A stretch of 64,000 bases of DNA from Cinnamomum chago (GCA_038049695.1 CP142452.1:51418501-51482500), one strand, 5' to 3'. Numbered from the stretch's first letter, positions 1 to 11,157 are shown. The notes: generated from the sequence alone by a model not told the origin. A program made the numbers and translations.

Positions 1-707
1 GCCTACAAACAACAACATTCGTCTCCACAACCCACAAATATCACACACATATTGCCCCTGCTGTTCCACATTGCTGAGTTATATCACTCTAGTCACTTTA
101 ATGTTTTGATATATCACTCTAGTCCCTGTTGTTCCACATTACTGAGTTCGACTGGTTATCACATTGCTACAATGCTGGTTGCTAAATCAGGTTACCAGAT
201 TGATTTGGTGGCGGTAGAATTGTAGAAAGTATTTTGAGTCAAATGGTTTAGAACTTAGAAGAAAAAAGAAAGAATATCAGAGTGCAAGTTTAGCAAATAC
301 AAGTTCGATGGGGGACCAGGTTAAAACAGTAAACCACTTGCTGCCTCAATGTGCTAGATTCTGATACTTTGGGCAATGTGGGGATGGCAGGGATATTGTA
401 ATCAGGATTATTACAAGTTAATCATCTTGTCAGTCATTTGCTCGATCTTATAGTGAGATCAACTCCTATAAAAGTAAATTTTGGAGGTATATCATTTGCA
501 GGGTGACTTTCATTTTAAGCAGTTTGAATTATCAATAGGAAGGCCCAAATGGCATAGTACCATTCCTCCCACCCACAAAAGTCTCGTGGGAGACACTAAA
601 GGTGGTAGGGTGCTGTTTAACAACTTATTTGTTTATACATTATTGAGGATATCATGGTAAGATTCACTACCAAATATAATCATGTATTGTATCATATGCG
701 TTTTAAG

Positions 708-740
<33 letters not shown>

Positions 741-1337
741 AGGCAAACGGGACCAACCCCATATTGTATCTTCATTTTTGGGGTGTACTAGCCTAACAAA
801 GCCAGCTTGTCCCATGCTTTCCTCCCTATACAAATCCAATCAAAGCCAAGATAATATAATTTCGGTAAAAGTGGCAAACAAAAGAAAGAAAGAAACTTCC
901 ACTACCTTCCAATCAACAAGCCAATGGTAACAATATCTATATATATATACACCGAAGAATCTACAACATACATTGCATACACCACATGCACCAAAAACAT
1001 TAATTTCATATATAGTAGCAACAATATATTTTTCAATACAAGCAAGTGATATAAAACAAGAATCCAAAGTCAGCAGTGCACAAAAATCTTTCAACCCTAG
1101 TTTCAATTTTCATTATGATTATTGAATAAAGATACTATACTTTTTTTAATAAAACCATACAAATCCAAACATTATAATAATAAGAACTATAATGTTATTA
1201 ATTTATCTTTTTTTTCTGTTCATCTTTTGTATGGCTCCTATGGGAGGGACTGAAACCTGGCTCAAATGATCATCAACAAAGTACCCCACATAAAGATAAG
1301 ACAATTTGAGCTGGGAATCTTCCAATGAAGGTGAAGC
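1..1337. other. Non-coding flank of the first gene
   Basis: No coding region is recognisable on either strand. The first 150 bases contain a local duplication: the words TTCCACATT, CTGAGTT and ATATCACTCTAGTC each occur twice within about 70 bases. The stretch is AT-rich, holds one AT microsatellite, and near 1140-1215 is rich in T runs that would lie 3' of the minus-strand gene. Short open frames here are low-complexity readings of the microsatellite and flanks. Confidence 0.6.
708..740. repeat. AT dinucleotide microsatellite
   Basis: About sixteen TA units with one G interruption near the right end. It is a simple-sequence tract with no other visible role. Confidence 0.95.
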
Positions 1338-1810
1338 TCACATGGCACAGGAAGTGCAGTTGCAGGTCTTGGGCACAAAGGTGCAGGTACTGAAGGGCTT
1401 GTCCAGCAGCTGGCAGTCGATGCCGAAGCAGCATGGCATGTTGGCACAGTTGCTGGGATCATTAGCAGCACAACACTTGCAGAGAAGGCAAAGCTGGAAT
1501 GGAGCTAATCTTCTCCGGCCAACGTTGCTGATGTTGTTGCCGGGGTACTGGGTCAGCTCAACGGGTCGGAACTTGATCATTGCCTGTTCGCCGGGTGTGG
1601 AATTGGTCACACATGATCATATTCCTGCATGTTGGCATGTTAGTGTTGGATTGGTGTAGATTGATGAATTGTTTTTATTGGTAGATACATGAAGTCAGTA
1701 GGATCTGAAGAGGGGGTTTTTTCCTTGACTTACCTATGTTGTGAAGAAAAGGTGAGAAAGATGACAAGAAGTTGAATTTGGGTATGAGAGATGGTGAACT
1801 TGCTGCCCAT
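1338..1810 (-). CDS. Small cysteine-rich secreted protein, two exons, frame conflict at the junction
   Basis: Seen: exon 1 (1810-1734) starts ATGGGCAGCAAG and encodes 25 residues with a hydrophobic core (LLVIFLTF), like a signal peptide. It ends at a strong donor, GTAAGT (1733-1728). A branch- and acceptor-like stretch ends in TGCAG at 1625. Exon 2 (1624-1338) carries the core GRRRLAPFQLCLLCKCC and ends CNCTSCAM-stop, with twelve cysteines over about 55 residues. Known: this cysteine pattern matches a plant family of uncharacterised secreted proteins (the one I recall as DUF7866); no reaction is established. Odd: exon 1 ends in phase 2, which puts exon 2 one base out of the cysteine-rich frame. 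In that frame a TGA lies at 1619-1617, just inside exon 2. Either a small indel around the GTGTG at 1606-1612 has broken the gene, or the real splice pair differs. It is the only host-type gene seen in the window. Confidence 0.6.
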
Positions 1811-3395
1811 GGTAGGAGAGTGGATGAAAGAGAGAGGGGAATGAACTTTTCTCAATTCCTCTTGATAAACAGTGCCTTGTGAAGGATACTTCCTTGCTTT
1901 TTTTGTGGAAAGGAGGCAATTAAAGGAACTCTAAATTGGAAAAATATCAAGACTGCCATTTCTTTTATGAGGGAAAAGATGTCCTTTGGAATCCACTGAG
2001 GCACTGACACTTTCTTTGGATATACAGTTTTTCTTTTTTGGAATTCACAGACTGGCTGGCGGATTGTGCATGGATGTGTGGGTCACTTGGTGTCCAGTAG
2101 GGGCTAGAAATGGGCTAGCCAGGTCAATCCATTTTCTTTGGGCTGGGTTTTGGTGGGGTTCTATGGCCTTTGCAACAGGAAAAAGGCCTATCTCACATGA
2201 TATTACATGGGCAGAGTTTGGGCCTAGGTCCAATTAGATGGTCTAATCATTTCCAAGTGTTGGGCCTAAATTTTGTTTTTTCGCTCGTGGGCTTGATCTA
2301 GATCTAAATATTACATCAAACTATTAATGGTTTAATGAATAGCAAATAATTATGACAAATGCCTATAAATAGTGATAAAAAATTAAAGATAAGATTATGA
2401 CAACTGGCGTAAATATTCACCAAATCGGATGGAGATTGTGTCCCCACGTCCCCTCGATGCTGTTAATGTGATTGCCAGTAAGTATTTCTTTCCTTCTTTA
2501 GCTATTCTGTTTGTTTTGTTTTATTTTATTATTATTATTGCGCTTTGATTTACAAAAGAATCTACACCATTTCCTAAACGAGCTGAGCAATAACAGGCGT
2601 CAGCAAGACTAGTAGTCTAGCACTTACTATATTAAACAGATGATGGAATAGGTCTAGTTTTGATCATGTCCATATTGTATACGCTCAATTCCAAACTCAA
2701 GTTTTGAATAGGTAGCCACCAAACCTATGGATGGAGGGAGGAGTTGAGTGTGGGCAATTGCCCCCACTCACATTTTCTTTTTCATCTTTCATCAACAAGA
2801 GAGAATAATGGAGTGAATTTAGAACTTTTTATTTTATGCCTTTTTGATCCTCCTCAACTTTCTCTAGTCTTTGAAAACTCTAGAAAGTAACAAGGGTATT
2901 CTTGTCTTAATAAGGGCATTATTGACCTTTACATTTCCTAAAAAATAGAATCTTATGGTTTTATCTCTCTCAATGTCATTCTCATCCATCCCAATGTCTC
3001 ATTTCACATACAACTATGTTTAGAGTATTTAATGAAGCTCTTCAGCGAAGCCCACTTAATAAAATTAAATAGGCTCAGAATGTGGGTCCTCTAGCACCGA
3101 TGCTCTTGACTCATAAAAATTTTGATTGCATAAATTAGCACAACAAAATTGGAATAATGTCTAAACATGGCTTTTGGTGATTATCATACTAAGTCTTAAC
3201 TGCTCTAATTTTTTTTAACTTACAAAGAGATACGTACTCACTTTGTCTCTGTTTTTATGTTCTATTTATAAAATAATCTTTTAGGTGTGTGTTTCCCTTT
3301 TTATGTCTTCTATTATAAATATTTATAAATATTTTTATCGTTATTATTATAAAAATTTACTTACTCAATTATTATCTATGACTTGTAATTTTCAG
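1811..3395. other. Non-coding stretch between the cysteine-rich gene and the transposase exon
   Basis: No recognisable coding sequence. The left part (1811-2000) would be the 5' UTR and promoter of the minus-strand gene, but I see no clear TATA box. A near-palindrome around TGGGCAATTGCCC lies at about 2750-2770. A donor-like sequence (CCAGTAAGTATT) follows 2460 and could belong to an upstream exon of the CACTA gene, but no matching protein is visible. Confidence 0.45.
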
Positions 3396-3596
3396 CGCAA
3401 GTCACAGAGGAATAAAGAGAGCCAGAGCAAAGTGAAGACGCTTCATACATCTGGATCTCGATCATTTCCAGCCCAGTTCTTGATCATGCAGGCAGATGAG
3501 CAACATGCTCCTCCATCTCAACCTGATTTATATCGACAGCGACACTATAGCAAGAAGAAAAACAAATGGATCACAGATCATGCTGAGGAGACACAT
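3396..3596 (+). CDS. Transposase_24-type exon of a CACTA (En/Spm) element
   Basis: Seen: an open exon of 67 codons between an acceptor (TTTTCAG ending at 3395) and a donor (GTGAGT from 3597). It encodes RKSQRNKESQSKVKTLHTSG, followed by SRSF and, further on, PDLYRQRHYSKKK. Known: plant Transposase_24 (Ptta/En/Spm) proteins share the order KxxKNxENRxK, then H-T-x-GSRSF, then a charged strand with a T/H motif. These are DNA-binding proteins of CACTA transposons, the TNP1-like partner of the TNP2 transposase, acting in the nucleus on subterminal repeats. Inference: this is the conserved core exon. The N-terminal exons are not visible, and the TNP2-like transposase is absent from the window, so the copy is incomplete here. 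Confidence 0.65.
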
Positions 3597-5537
3597 GTGA
3601 GTTGTTTCATTGACATGAGAATATTTGTTTGTATTATATAGTACTTTAGGTGAAGCAAAAGGAGTTTACAATTTTACTCTCTTTTGCCTATGCTTAAGGT
3701 CATTTTAAGTCTATCAATATTTAAACATGTTGTGATGCAATGTTGCAATTTAATAGCCACGCAATAGCTCATCCCATATTGCATTACCATTTAGCAACTT
3801 CTCTTTACTCATATTGTTCGTGGCAAGGCAATGACTACAATTATTATATATGAAGTGAAGTGAACTCAATCGAACAAATCAGTGATTGATTCCAATTTGA
3901 TTTTGACTATTGAGAAATCCAATTTGACCTCTCCTTTTAAGTCAATTTTCATTCAATACTTAAAGCTGTAAGTCTGCTTATTTTTTTTTTTTTGGTTGTT
4001 GATGTTGTTTGATTTGAAATTTTGTTGGTTATAGAGCTCTGTTAAGTTGCTATTCCAGTTGGTAATGTTTGCTTCTTCACATTTATAATTGAATGAGTCA
4101 CACAATTGGATGAAGGAGTGGCTTATTAAAGTAAGACTCATGCACTCAGTGAAGGTGTCCATTTTTTGTTTATGAGGGTGTCAAGTATATAACAGTTTTG
4201 TGTGAAAAGTTCAGTTTTTACCACTTTTTTTTCCTGTTACATTATACTTTTATGACTTTTACTGAATGATTTGGCCACTGGGTGTGGGTTGGCGGGTTCA
4301 TCTTTTCATCATATGATAGTATCTAAGAAAGAGTGGGTGGCACTTTACTGGAAAGTTTTGAAGCTTCATCCTTGAGCATAGGGGTTTTCTAATGAATATG
4401 TTGACATTTGTTACACCCTTTATTGTCTCAGTCCAATGACATCCAGAATACAACATATATTATGACTGTAACTTGATTAGAGCAAACAAAGTTGTCATTT
4501 GGAATATCTGCAAGTGAAATAGTAATGAATCCTTCTTGTTCTTAAAAAAAAAAAAGTAACTAAAATCACTCTTAAAATATACACTGAAAAAATAAATATT
4601 ACTCCAAAGCAAGGATAATACTTACACGGAGGTCCTTTGATTACAGATTGATTCATTCCCATAGCTTAAAGTAAACCAAGCCTTAAGATGTGTGTGTCTC
4701 AGTGGAGGGGTGAGAGAGAGGGAGAGCTGGTGGTTCCAACCATGTACTGGTTGGGCGCAGCAGATGTATACAGGTAGTGGGTCAACACTTCAAAAACAAA
4801 GGTCGAATGGCCCTACCAATGTCTACTTAAAAAAACCGGTGGATAATTGTTGGATATGGTTCCCACCTCCAAATTTGGATGCAGCCATTAGACTCTTAGT
4901 CAACCAGATCGCTGTCTCTTTGGATGAAACAACTTCTTCACCAAATGGTCTGAGCACTCCTGCTAGCTCATCGAACTTCTCCTATTGAAGTAGCCGTGCA
5001 CATAGCTCAAGCAGAGACTCGAGAGCATTAGCCCTTTGCTGGAAGCAACTCAGGTTATCCCACTCTGCATGTGCATCATCCACATGTACAAGTTTCATAA
5101 TGTGTTTTGTGAAATTGTCTGAGTTTCATAATGGAGCAAAAGTTGGTATTTTTTCTTGAACAAAAAAACTTATAATTGTATGTACATATAATGTAGTTTG
5201 AACTTTGTTGTTTCCATTTCTTAGTTAAATTGGCTATGATGGATTCAGTAGCTATGATGCCTATACAGTTACTCCCACTTACTGTTTACCTTTTTTTTGG
5301 ATGCACATATATCTTATGGGCCATATCGTAGTGTTTATGGGTAGTCCTTATGATTTTAAGCTTAATAGGATGAAGACCACCGAGTTGCACGGGGCACTCT
5401 TCGCTAGAATTGTAGATCCCAGTTTATTTCAATTGCTTAACATATATTAATTACATGAAATATTTGAATGCTTTGATAATGCAGTGAAGAATGGAAGAGG
5501 CATTGTCGCAGCCTTAAATTAACTCTCCAGTGGCTGA
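3597..5537. other. Probable intron and decayed sequence of the CACTA gene
   Basis: AT-rich sequence between the two recognisable transposase exons. A 98-codon open frame at 4692-4988 has no features I recognise and no clear splice sites, so I do not call it a gene. Poly-T and poly-A tracts are common (3980, 4545). Nothing else is seen. Confidence 0.4.
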
Positions 5538-5837
5538 GCAGCAGGTGATCGAGAATCTGCTAGGGAAGAGGGTCGCAAGCAGGCAAGGGTACCGCTCGAG
5601 GGGCCATCATCATCTTCTACTGGTATCTTGATGTCTTCTGAGATAAGCACCCTACGGCAGCAACTAGCTGATTCGTTGAAAGCACAAGAAGATTTGAGAG
5701 AAGAGTTGAGGCGACAATATGAGGACTCGCAGAAGGAAATGCAAGATCAGGCAGCTATGCAGGGTCACATGCAGAGTCAGATTCAGTTGTTGCTTTCCCG
5801 AGTCGGTATGGATGGTTTGGGCTCCTCCAAAAGATAA
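5538..5837 (+). CDS. C-terminal coiled-coil exon of the Transposase_24-type protein
   Basis: Seen: one reading frame is open from just after a TGA at 5535-5537 to a stop at 5835-5837. The first part is charged (REEGRKQARVPLEGP), followed by a serine run, then a heptad-rich coiled coil beginning MSSEISTLRQQLADSLKAQE and running through repeated Glu/Gln/Arg to a short tail. Known: Transposase_24 proteins end in a glutamine-rich coiled coil used for self-association. An adjacent frame at about 5543-5605 reads IENLLGKRVASRQGY, which resembles the LGxRxGYxRG motif that lies just before the coiled coil in this family, so a frameshift here is likely. The protein is probably no longer made whole. Confidence 0.55.
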   Translation, partial: AAGDRESAREEGRKQARVPLEGPSSSSTGILMSSEISTLRQQLADSLKAQEDLREELRRQYEDSQKEMQDQAAMQGHMQSQIQLLLSRVGMDGLGSSKR

Positions 5838-6208
5838 GGAATTGGTGGTTTCATGAATTGGCATGGGTCATCCCTCTAACAAGTTCATTTTGCTCCCTAC
5901 TGGCCGTGTTTCATGGTGTACTTTGGATATTTGATTATGATTAGATTTTAGTTGAGATTTACTTTATTGAGATATTTGACTTTTTTTGACGTGGGATATT
6001 ACACTTTATGCGGCATGGACTAGTTTTATGATTGGTTTTAGTTTATTGATGACTCATTATTTTTTATTATTACATGATGAATGTGGGATTATTTATTGTT
6101 TATCAATGCTTATGCCTGTGCAATGTTAAAAATGTAGATTTGAACAGGAAAATAATGTACAGGAATTTTTCCTAATTATTTCAATTATTTCTTAATTGAT
6201 AAGAAAAG

Positions 6209-7168
6209 CTATTTCTCAACACACTCTCTGCGTCACCAAAAGTAAATTTCTTGACCTCGTTAGAGACATTTCTTGATGCGTCAACACGTTGGAATATGTA
6301 TGACCGGCGGTATGCGTGCGTCGTCAAATATATATTTCGACGCTAGTATGCGTGTTTGCAAATGTATAACCGACGTTATTATGCATCAGCAATGATGTAA
6401 ATCTATTTCCCAACGCATTCTCTGTGTCGCCAAAAGTAATTTTCCTGCATCGTTAAAGACATAACCCGATGCTTTAACACGTCGGGATATGTATTACCGA
6501 CATTGTGTATGCATCGTCACATATGTATTCCGACGCTAATATGTGCGTTGGCAAATGTATAACCGATGTTATTATGCGTCGGCAATTAGGTACATCTATT
6601 TCCCGACGCACTGTCTGTGTCTCTAAAAATAATTTTCCTGCATCGCTGAAGACATTTCCCGATGCTTCAAGACGTCGGGATATGTATTACCGGCGCTGTG
6701 TATGCGTCGTCAAATATGTAGTCCGACGCTAGTATGTGCGTCGGCAAATGTATAATCGACGTTATTATGTGTCGGTAATTAGGTACATCTATTTCCCGAC
6801 GCACTGTCTGCGTCTCTAAAAATAATTTTCCTGTATCGTTGAAGACATTTCCCGATGCTTCAATACGTCAGGATATGTATTACCAGCGTTGTGTATGCAT
6901 CGTCAAATATGTATTCGAACGCTAGTATGTGTGTCGGTAAATGTATAACCGACGTTGTTATGCGTCGGTAGTTAGGTAAATCTATTTCCTGATGCATTCT
7001 TTGCGTCGCTAAAAGTAATTTTCGTGCGTCGTTGAAGACATTTCCCGACGCTTCGACACGTCGGGATATGAATTAGCGGCGTTGTGTATGCGTCGTCAAA
7101 TATGTATTCCAACGTTAGTATTAGTGTCGACAAATGTATAACCGACGTTATTATGCGTCGGCAGTGAA
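6209..7168. repeat. Five subterminal repeats of about 193 bp in the CACTA element
   Basis: Copies begin at 6209, 6403, 6595, 6789 and 6982, each with a CTATTTCC/TCxACGCA word, then a GACATTTCCCGATGCTTC-like word, a TATGTATTACCGGCG-like word and a TATAACCGACGTTATTATG-like word. CACTA elements carry subterminal repeats bound by their TNP1-type protein. The copies differ at many CpG positions (CG to TG or CA), as expected of methylated DNA that has decayed. Confidence 0.85.
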
Positions 7169-7397
7169 GTGAGGTTGACCACTAAGTTCAATTTTTTGTC
7201 GACGCTGTTGGAATTGCCGACGTTTGGGACGACGCACCATTGCGTCGGTGAATGGGTTTTTTTAGCTGACGCTAAACATTATTACGTCGGGAATGGTTTT
7301 CCAGGCATTAGGTTGCCGACGTGGTGCCGACGCATTGTATTACGTCGGTAAAGCCTATCCTGACGCAAGTCTGATTTTTCCAGACGTGGTGACTGCG

Positions 7398-7424
7398 TTG
7401 GAAAAACTGTATTTTGTTGTAGTG
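7398..7424. repeat. CACTA right terminal inverted repeat
   Basis: Ends TTGTTGTAGTG; the reverse complement begins CACTACAACAAAATACAG. Terminal CACTA is the defining end of the En/Spm superfamily. The partner repeat was not found within the window. Confidence 0.8.
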
Positions 7425-7798
7425 ACTATAGATGACCACGATAGCGAGCCGGGCATTGGGAACCACAGTAGCAATCTGCGGCACCGGGACAAGACCACAG
7501 TAATAACCGGGTAGCGGAATCCAAACTGCAGCTGGCGGGACAAGAGGGGGATCGCCAAGTCGGTGGATCAGACCAATAGGGTTATCCAAGCTTAGTGGTG
7601 CCGACTCATAGATCAAATAACAAGATTAAAACATGTATGAAATACATCAAGTGCAAGTACATAAATAAATGGGACGGGGTGCTCAAGGGCACAATTGTCA
7701 TATCAATTCGGGCATGCTTGTTAGGCTAGCAAGATGCTACAATTGCAATTTCAACATTTCCGAGAATACATAAGAAGTTCGGGAAATAGTAAAATACA

Positions 7799-8990
7799 AA
7801 TGAATTTTTCAAAATCTCAAGACAAGTTCCTGCAGGCCGACAGGGTTCCTGAAGCACCAACGGTCAGAAATATAGCCGTTGTGTGTACCCGGTCGACCGG
7901 GGACTAGCCGTTGGACTGTTTTTTTGTTTAAAGTCCATTCTTTTCCCATCTTTTGAGTTGGATGAACTTTTGAGACCATTTTGGAGCCTAAGAAAGGGGA
8001 ATGAAGTGTTAAGGCTAGAAGGCTTTTGGAAATCAAATGATTGAACTTTTAAAAGGTATATCTTACTTATTGTTTTGATTTCCATTTCAAATGAAATCCA
8101 TGCATGTTCAAATCTTTGTATTTTTATTTATGCATGATTTCTAGCTTTTAAAGAGATGTTTAGCAAACTCAATATCATCTTTGGTAAATTAGATTGGTTT
8201 GCAAACTCTCTTGACTAAATCACATGCATTCTTAGATTTTAATATTCATACAACTTGTTTTAGCTTATTTCTTTAAGTTGTTTGAATCTTTCATGTGATT
8301 AGTATTAATCTTCAATCATCATTTTCTAAGCTTTGATTTTAAAATGCATCAAGCATTCATTTAAGAGCTTCATTGTAGAAATTGATTGAAGTGAAGCATT
8401 CATACACTTGTGCACACACTTTAGCTTATTCTAGTGTATGTTTGTAATTTGTATTTCACTCTTATATAAGCCTATGTAGAGGCAATTCAATTGTGCTTTA
8501 AATTGTACCTCTTAGAGTGTTCTTTTGTGAAGACACCTTCTTAGAGAAATCATTCTTTGTAAAGGTTATTTCTTAGCCTAAGAAAAGCATTGTGTAAAGG
8601 TTATTGCTTAGCCTAAGAAAAGCATCTTGTAAAGGTTATTGCTTAGCCTAGAAAAGCACATTGAGAGGTTGTTGTTTAGCCTAGAAAAACAACATTGTAA
8701 AGGTTATTGCTTAGCCTAGTAAAAAACATAATTAGTGGAAATCCGGTGGGGTGATTGGATCACAAGCCAGTAGTGGACGTAGGCATTGAGGCCGAACCAC
8801 TATAAACCTTTGTGTTGTGGTGCTTGCTTTTGTGGTGATTGTTTATATTAGCTTCTGTATATTGTTTGATTAATCATCACATGTGACTAGTTTATGTTAA
8901 GAAATTAAAATTTATCTAAATTGGTCATATTTGTAGCACACCCTATTCACCCCCCCCCCCCCCTCTAGGGTTAGGATCCTAGGACTTTCA
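7799..8990 (+). mobile_element. Partial SIRE-like LTR inside the Tekay LTR
   Basis: The right end (CTCTAGGGTTAGGATCCTAG, then GACTTTCA) matches the end of the complete solo LTR at 60154-61941. It shares the GGTCGACC palindrome region and the 34-bp GGTTATTGCTTAGCC repeats. The left third of the LTR is absent. ATACA occurs at 7794-7798 and 8991-8995 and may be the target duplication. A C run of 14 bases lies at 8950-8963. Confidence 0.75.
8556..8722 (+). repeat. 34-bp tandem repeats in the SIRE LTR
   Basis: Five units built on AAGGTTATTGCTTAGCCTA followed by AGAAAAGCAT-like spacer, starting near 8561, 8596, 8629, 8667 and 8699. The same array occurs in every SIRE LTR in the window (for example 61520-61685 and, inverted, 34605-34700, 43555-43680 and 18740-18840), so it belongs to the family and is not a local expansion. 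Confidence 0.85.
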
Positions 8991-10179
8991 ATACAAAGAA
9001 AGAAGGAAGGAAACCATTACACATAAGAGTACATTTGGAATAAAACAAGCGAAAACTAAATGCCATGCACCAATACATTTCTATGACATAAATGCATTAT
9101 CAACGCTCTATCATGAATATTTATTTCAAATCAATGCAATAAATAGGCGTGAGTGGAAATACCAAAACCATTGAAAGCTCATGAAAATCAAATCATCCAC
9201 TTGCCTTGGGTCCAAGCTAATCAAGCAAATTAAGCACTAACACTCCTCCAAGAAAGAATCCAAGCTATGAACAAAGATCACCAAATACAAACCCTAAAAG
9301 AGTCAAAACATGGAATAGAAGGAGAGAACTCACAATAAAGGAGATGGAGCTTCTCTAGGACTAGAAGAATACAAACCTAGAAGATGGAGAAGATCACTTA
9401 CTTATAAGGTCCTCTAATGGCAAGAGTAAGCTCAATGAAGATCTTGGAATGGGAGGTTTTCTCTCAAAATGACATCAATGGAGAGCTATGGTGATGAGGA
9501 AGAAGATGATGACAAGCATTATCCCAAAAGCAAAGGTTTGGTACTGAATTGGGAGATGGAAAGCAAGAAAAGAGAGAAAAAGGAAAACCCTAGTTTGAGA
9601 GATTGACGTTTGAGCTAGAAAAAGGAAAATGAGGAAGAAGAGTTCCCTTATAAGCAAATGGGGAGTGGGCTCCATCACAAATAATCTAATTGGGATGAAA
9701 TCATGACTTTCGGGGCTTCTAATGAATTCGACGAAGAAGAGAAAAGTGATCGTCGAAATATCTAGTTTCCAAAAAGTATATGTTTTGCGGGTTTAGGGGA
9801 TATGAAATTTTGGGTACAAATTTAGTGTAAAAGGACTATTTTGCCCTCAATGCTAGGAAGGTCGGGTTTCGAGATTTCGAACGGGCATGGGATCAACATA
9901 AAAGTTGTAGGGATTAACAATACAAATAAAATGAGATTAAAATAATGAATGCAAGAATCTCCAATAAATCCACAAGCACATGCAAAGTTACAAAAGGAAT
10001 GGTTTTCTTGCTATCATTTGGAGTCCGCCTTGAAAGGAATCGAAGCACACAACCAGATACATGAATGGTTGCTCAAGAGTGCACTCACAAAGAATTTGAT
10101 GGGATATTAGCTAAGTTGGTTTCTTGACATACAAAAGATAAATTGTTACCTCTCTTTTCAAACCAACTTTTACGCTTTA

Positions 10180-10395
10180 GGCAATCCTTGATAAATTAGA
10201 ATCCAAGTTGATTAAAAGTAAGTTAAAAACCTTAGAACTTGGATCTAATGTTGATAATGAACTTAATTTCAAATTAAAACTTGCCAATGAAGAGCTAATC
10301 AAATATAAGGAAATTGAAAATGAACTTTCAAAAGTCAAAAATGAAAATTCAATCCTTATAACCGAAGTCACTCAACTTGAAGGGGCCAACAGAAA
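10180..10395 (+). pseudogene. SIRE-like gag coiled-coil fragment
   Basis: The translation includes KSKLKTLELGSNVDNELNF and EIENELSKVKNENS, closely matching the middle of the SIRE gag at 41607-43190. It is a fragment only, without the zinc knuckle, and is a fossil. Confidence 0.8.
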
Positions 10396-10850
10396 CTGCA
10401 CCTCTAAGTGAGTGTGTCGGGCACTTTGCTTGGTCACAGATAGGAGTGTTCATGGGATGGACCGGGGAAAGGCATATCCGGGCCCAACCTGGCTTTAGAA
10501 ACTCCGGCCCAAGCTCGACACTGGCCATAAAAGTTAGGAATCTCGTTCCATCAGTTACTGCAGGTCATGAAAAGCTAGGGGCCCGGGCCCATCAAGTCTC
10601 ATGAGCAACAAAGCCGGTTGCTCGTATTGGGCGCCCGGATGCTCGTTTTCTAAATTTTAAGTTATAGTTCTAACTTAAACGTACGCTTCAACTCTGCAAA
10701 TCATAAAACCAAATACTAATGACAAAAAATGCAGAATCTTTTAGTGTCTGTTCAATACAGGTTCCCAAAGCTAAAGTAAAAACACCAAAGGTGAAGGACC
10801 TTCAAGTACACTAATGAGGATGAACGACACAAGCGTCGGCAAACAAACAA

Positions 10851-11060
10851 ATGATCAAGCATGTACATGACATCCTTACTGATAGCGAAGAGGTTGATCT
10901 GGTCATTGCAAGTGCGAAGGCTTTTGTTGATGAAGTTATAGCTCTAGGCAACAAGTGGAATGAGACCAAGAGCTTCCCAAGCGGTGACTTTTTCAATGAG
11001 ATGTTTTTGAAACCGATCGATCGGACTTGCAGGGGCGATCGATCGGACAGGTGCGCAGAG
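10851..11060 (+). other. Unrecognised open frame followed by GATCGATC palindromes
   Basis: About 60 codons beginning MIKHVHDILTDSEEVDLVIA read like a helical protein segment, but I do not recognise the family. At 11018-11050 it runs into two GATCGATCGG words spaced about 25 bases apart, in the same style as the palindrome clusters of the LTR families elsewhere. The frame then continues into non-coding LTR sequence, so the stop is incidental. It is probably a captured fragment. Confidence 0.3.
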
Positions 11061-11157
11061 TTCGGGAAATCTCCAATTTCTATCAGATTTAGTTTCCTTT
11101 TTGAGACTTTGTTTCACAGTTTGAGTCTTACTTGTGCACTAAGTCTAAGGCATGAAT

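Larger units (their letters stand above)
3396..7424 (+). mobile_element. CACTA (En/Spm) DNA transposon, right-hand part
   Basis: Seen: Transposase_24-like exons, then a subterminal region with five 193-bp repeats rich in CCGACGC/GCGTCGG words, then an end reading TGTATTTTGTTGTAGTG. On the other strand this is CACTACAACAAAATACA, a typical CACTA terminus. The three bases after it (ACT, 7425-7427) could be one half of the 3-bp target duplication. The left terminus and a TNP2-like transposase are not found in the window. Either the left end lies before base 1, which would place the cysteine-rich gene inside the element, or it has been lost. The left limit given is the first recognisable element sequence, not a true end. 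Confidence 0.7.

Noticed and set aside
1306-1659. 117-codon plus-strand frame
   Set aside because: It is the complement of the cysteine-rich minus-strand exon.
2745-2775. Near-palindrome around TGGGCAATTGCCC as a regulatory or MITE end
   Set aside because: No partner terminus, no target duplication and imperfect symmetry.
4692-4988. 98-codon open frame between transposase exons
   Set aside because: No known motif, no convincing splice sites and no coding bias that I can see.
6209-7168. Regular repeats resembling a CRISPR-like array
   Set aside because: Units are 193 bp with no short repeat and unique spacer pattern; they are CACTA subterminal repeats in a plant genome.
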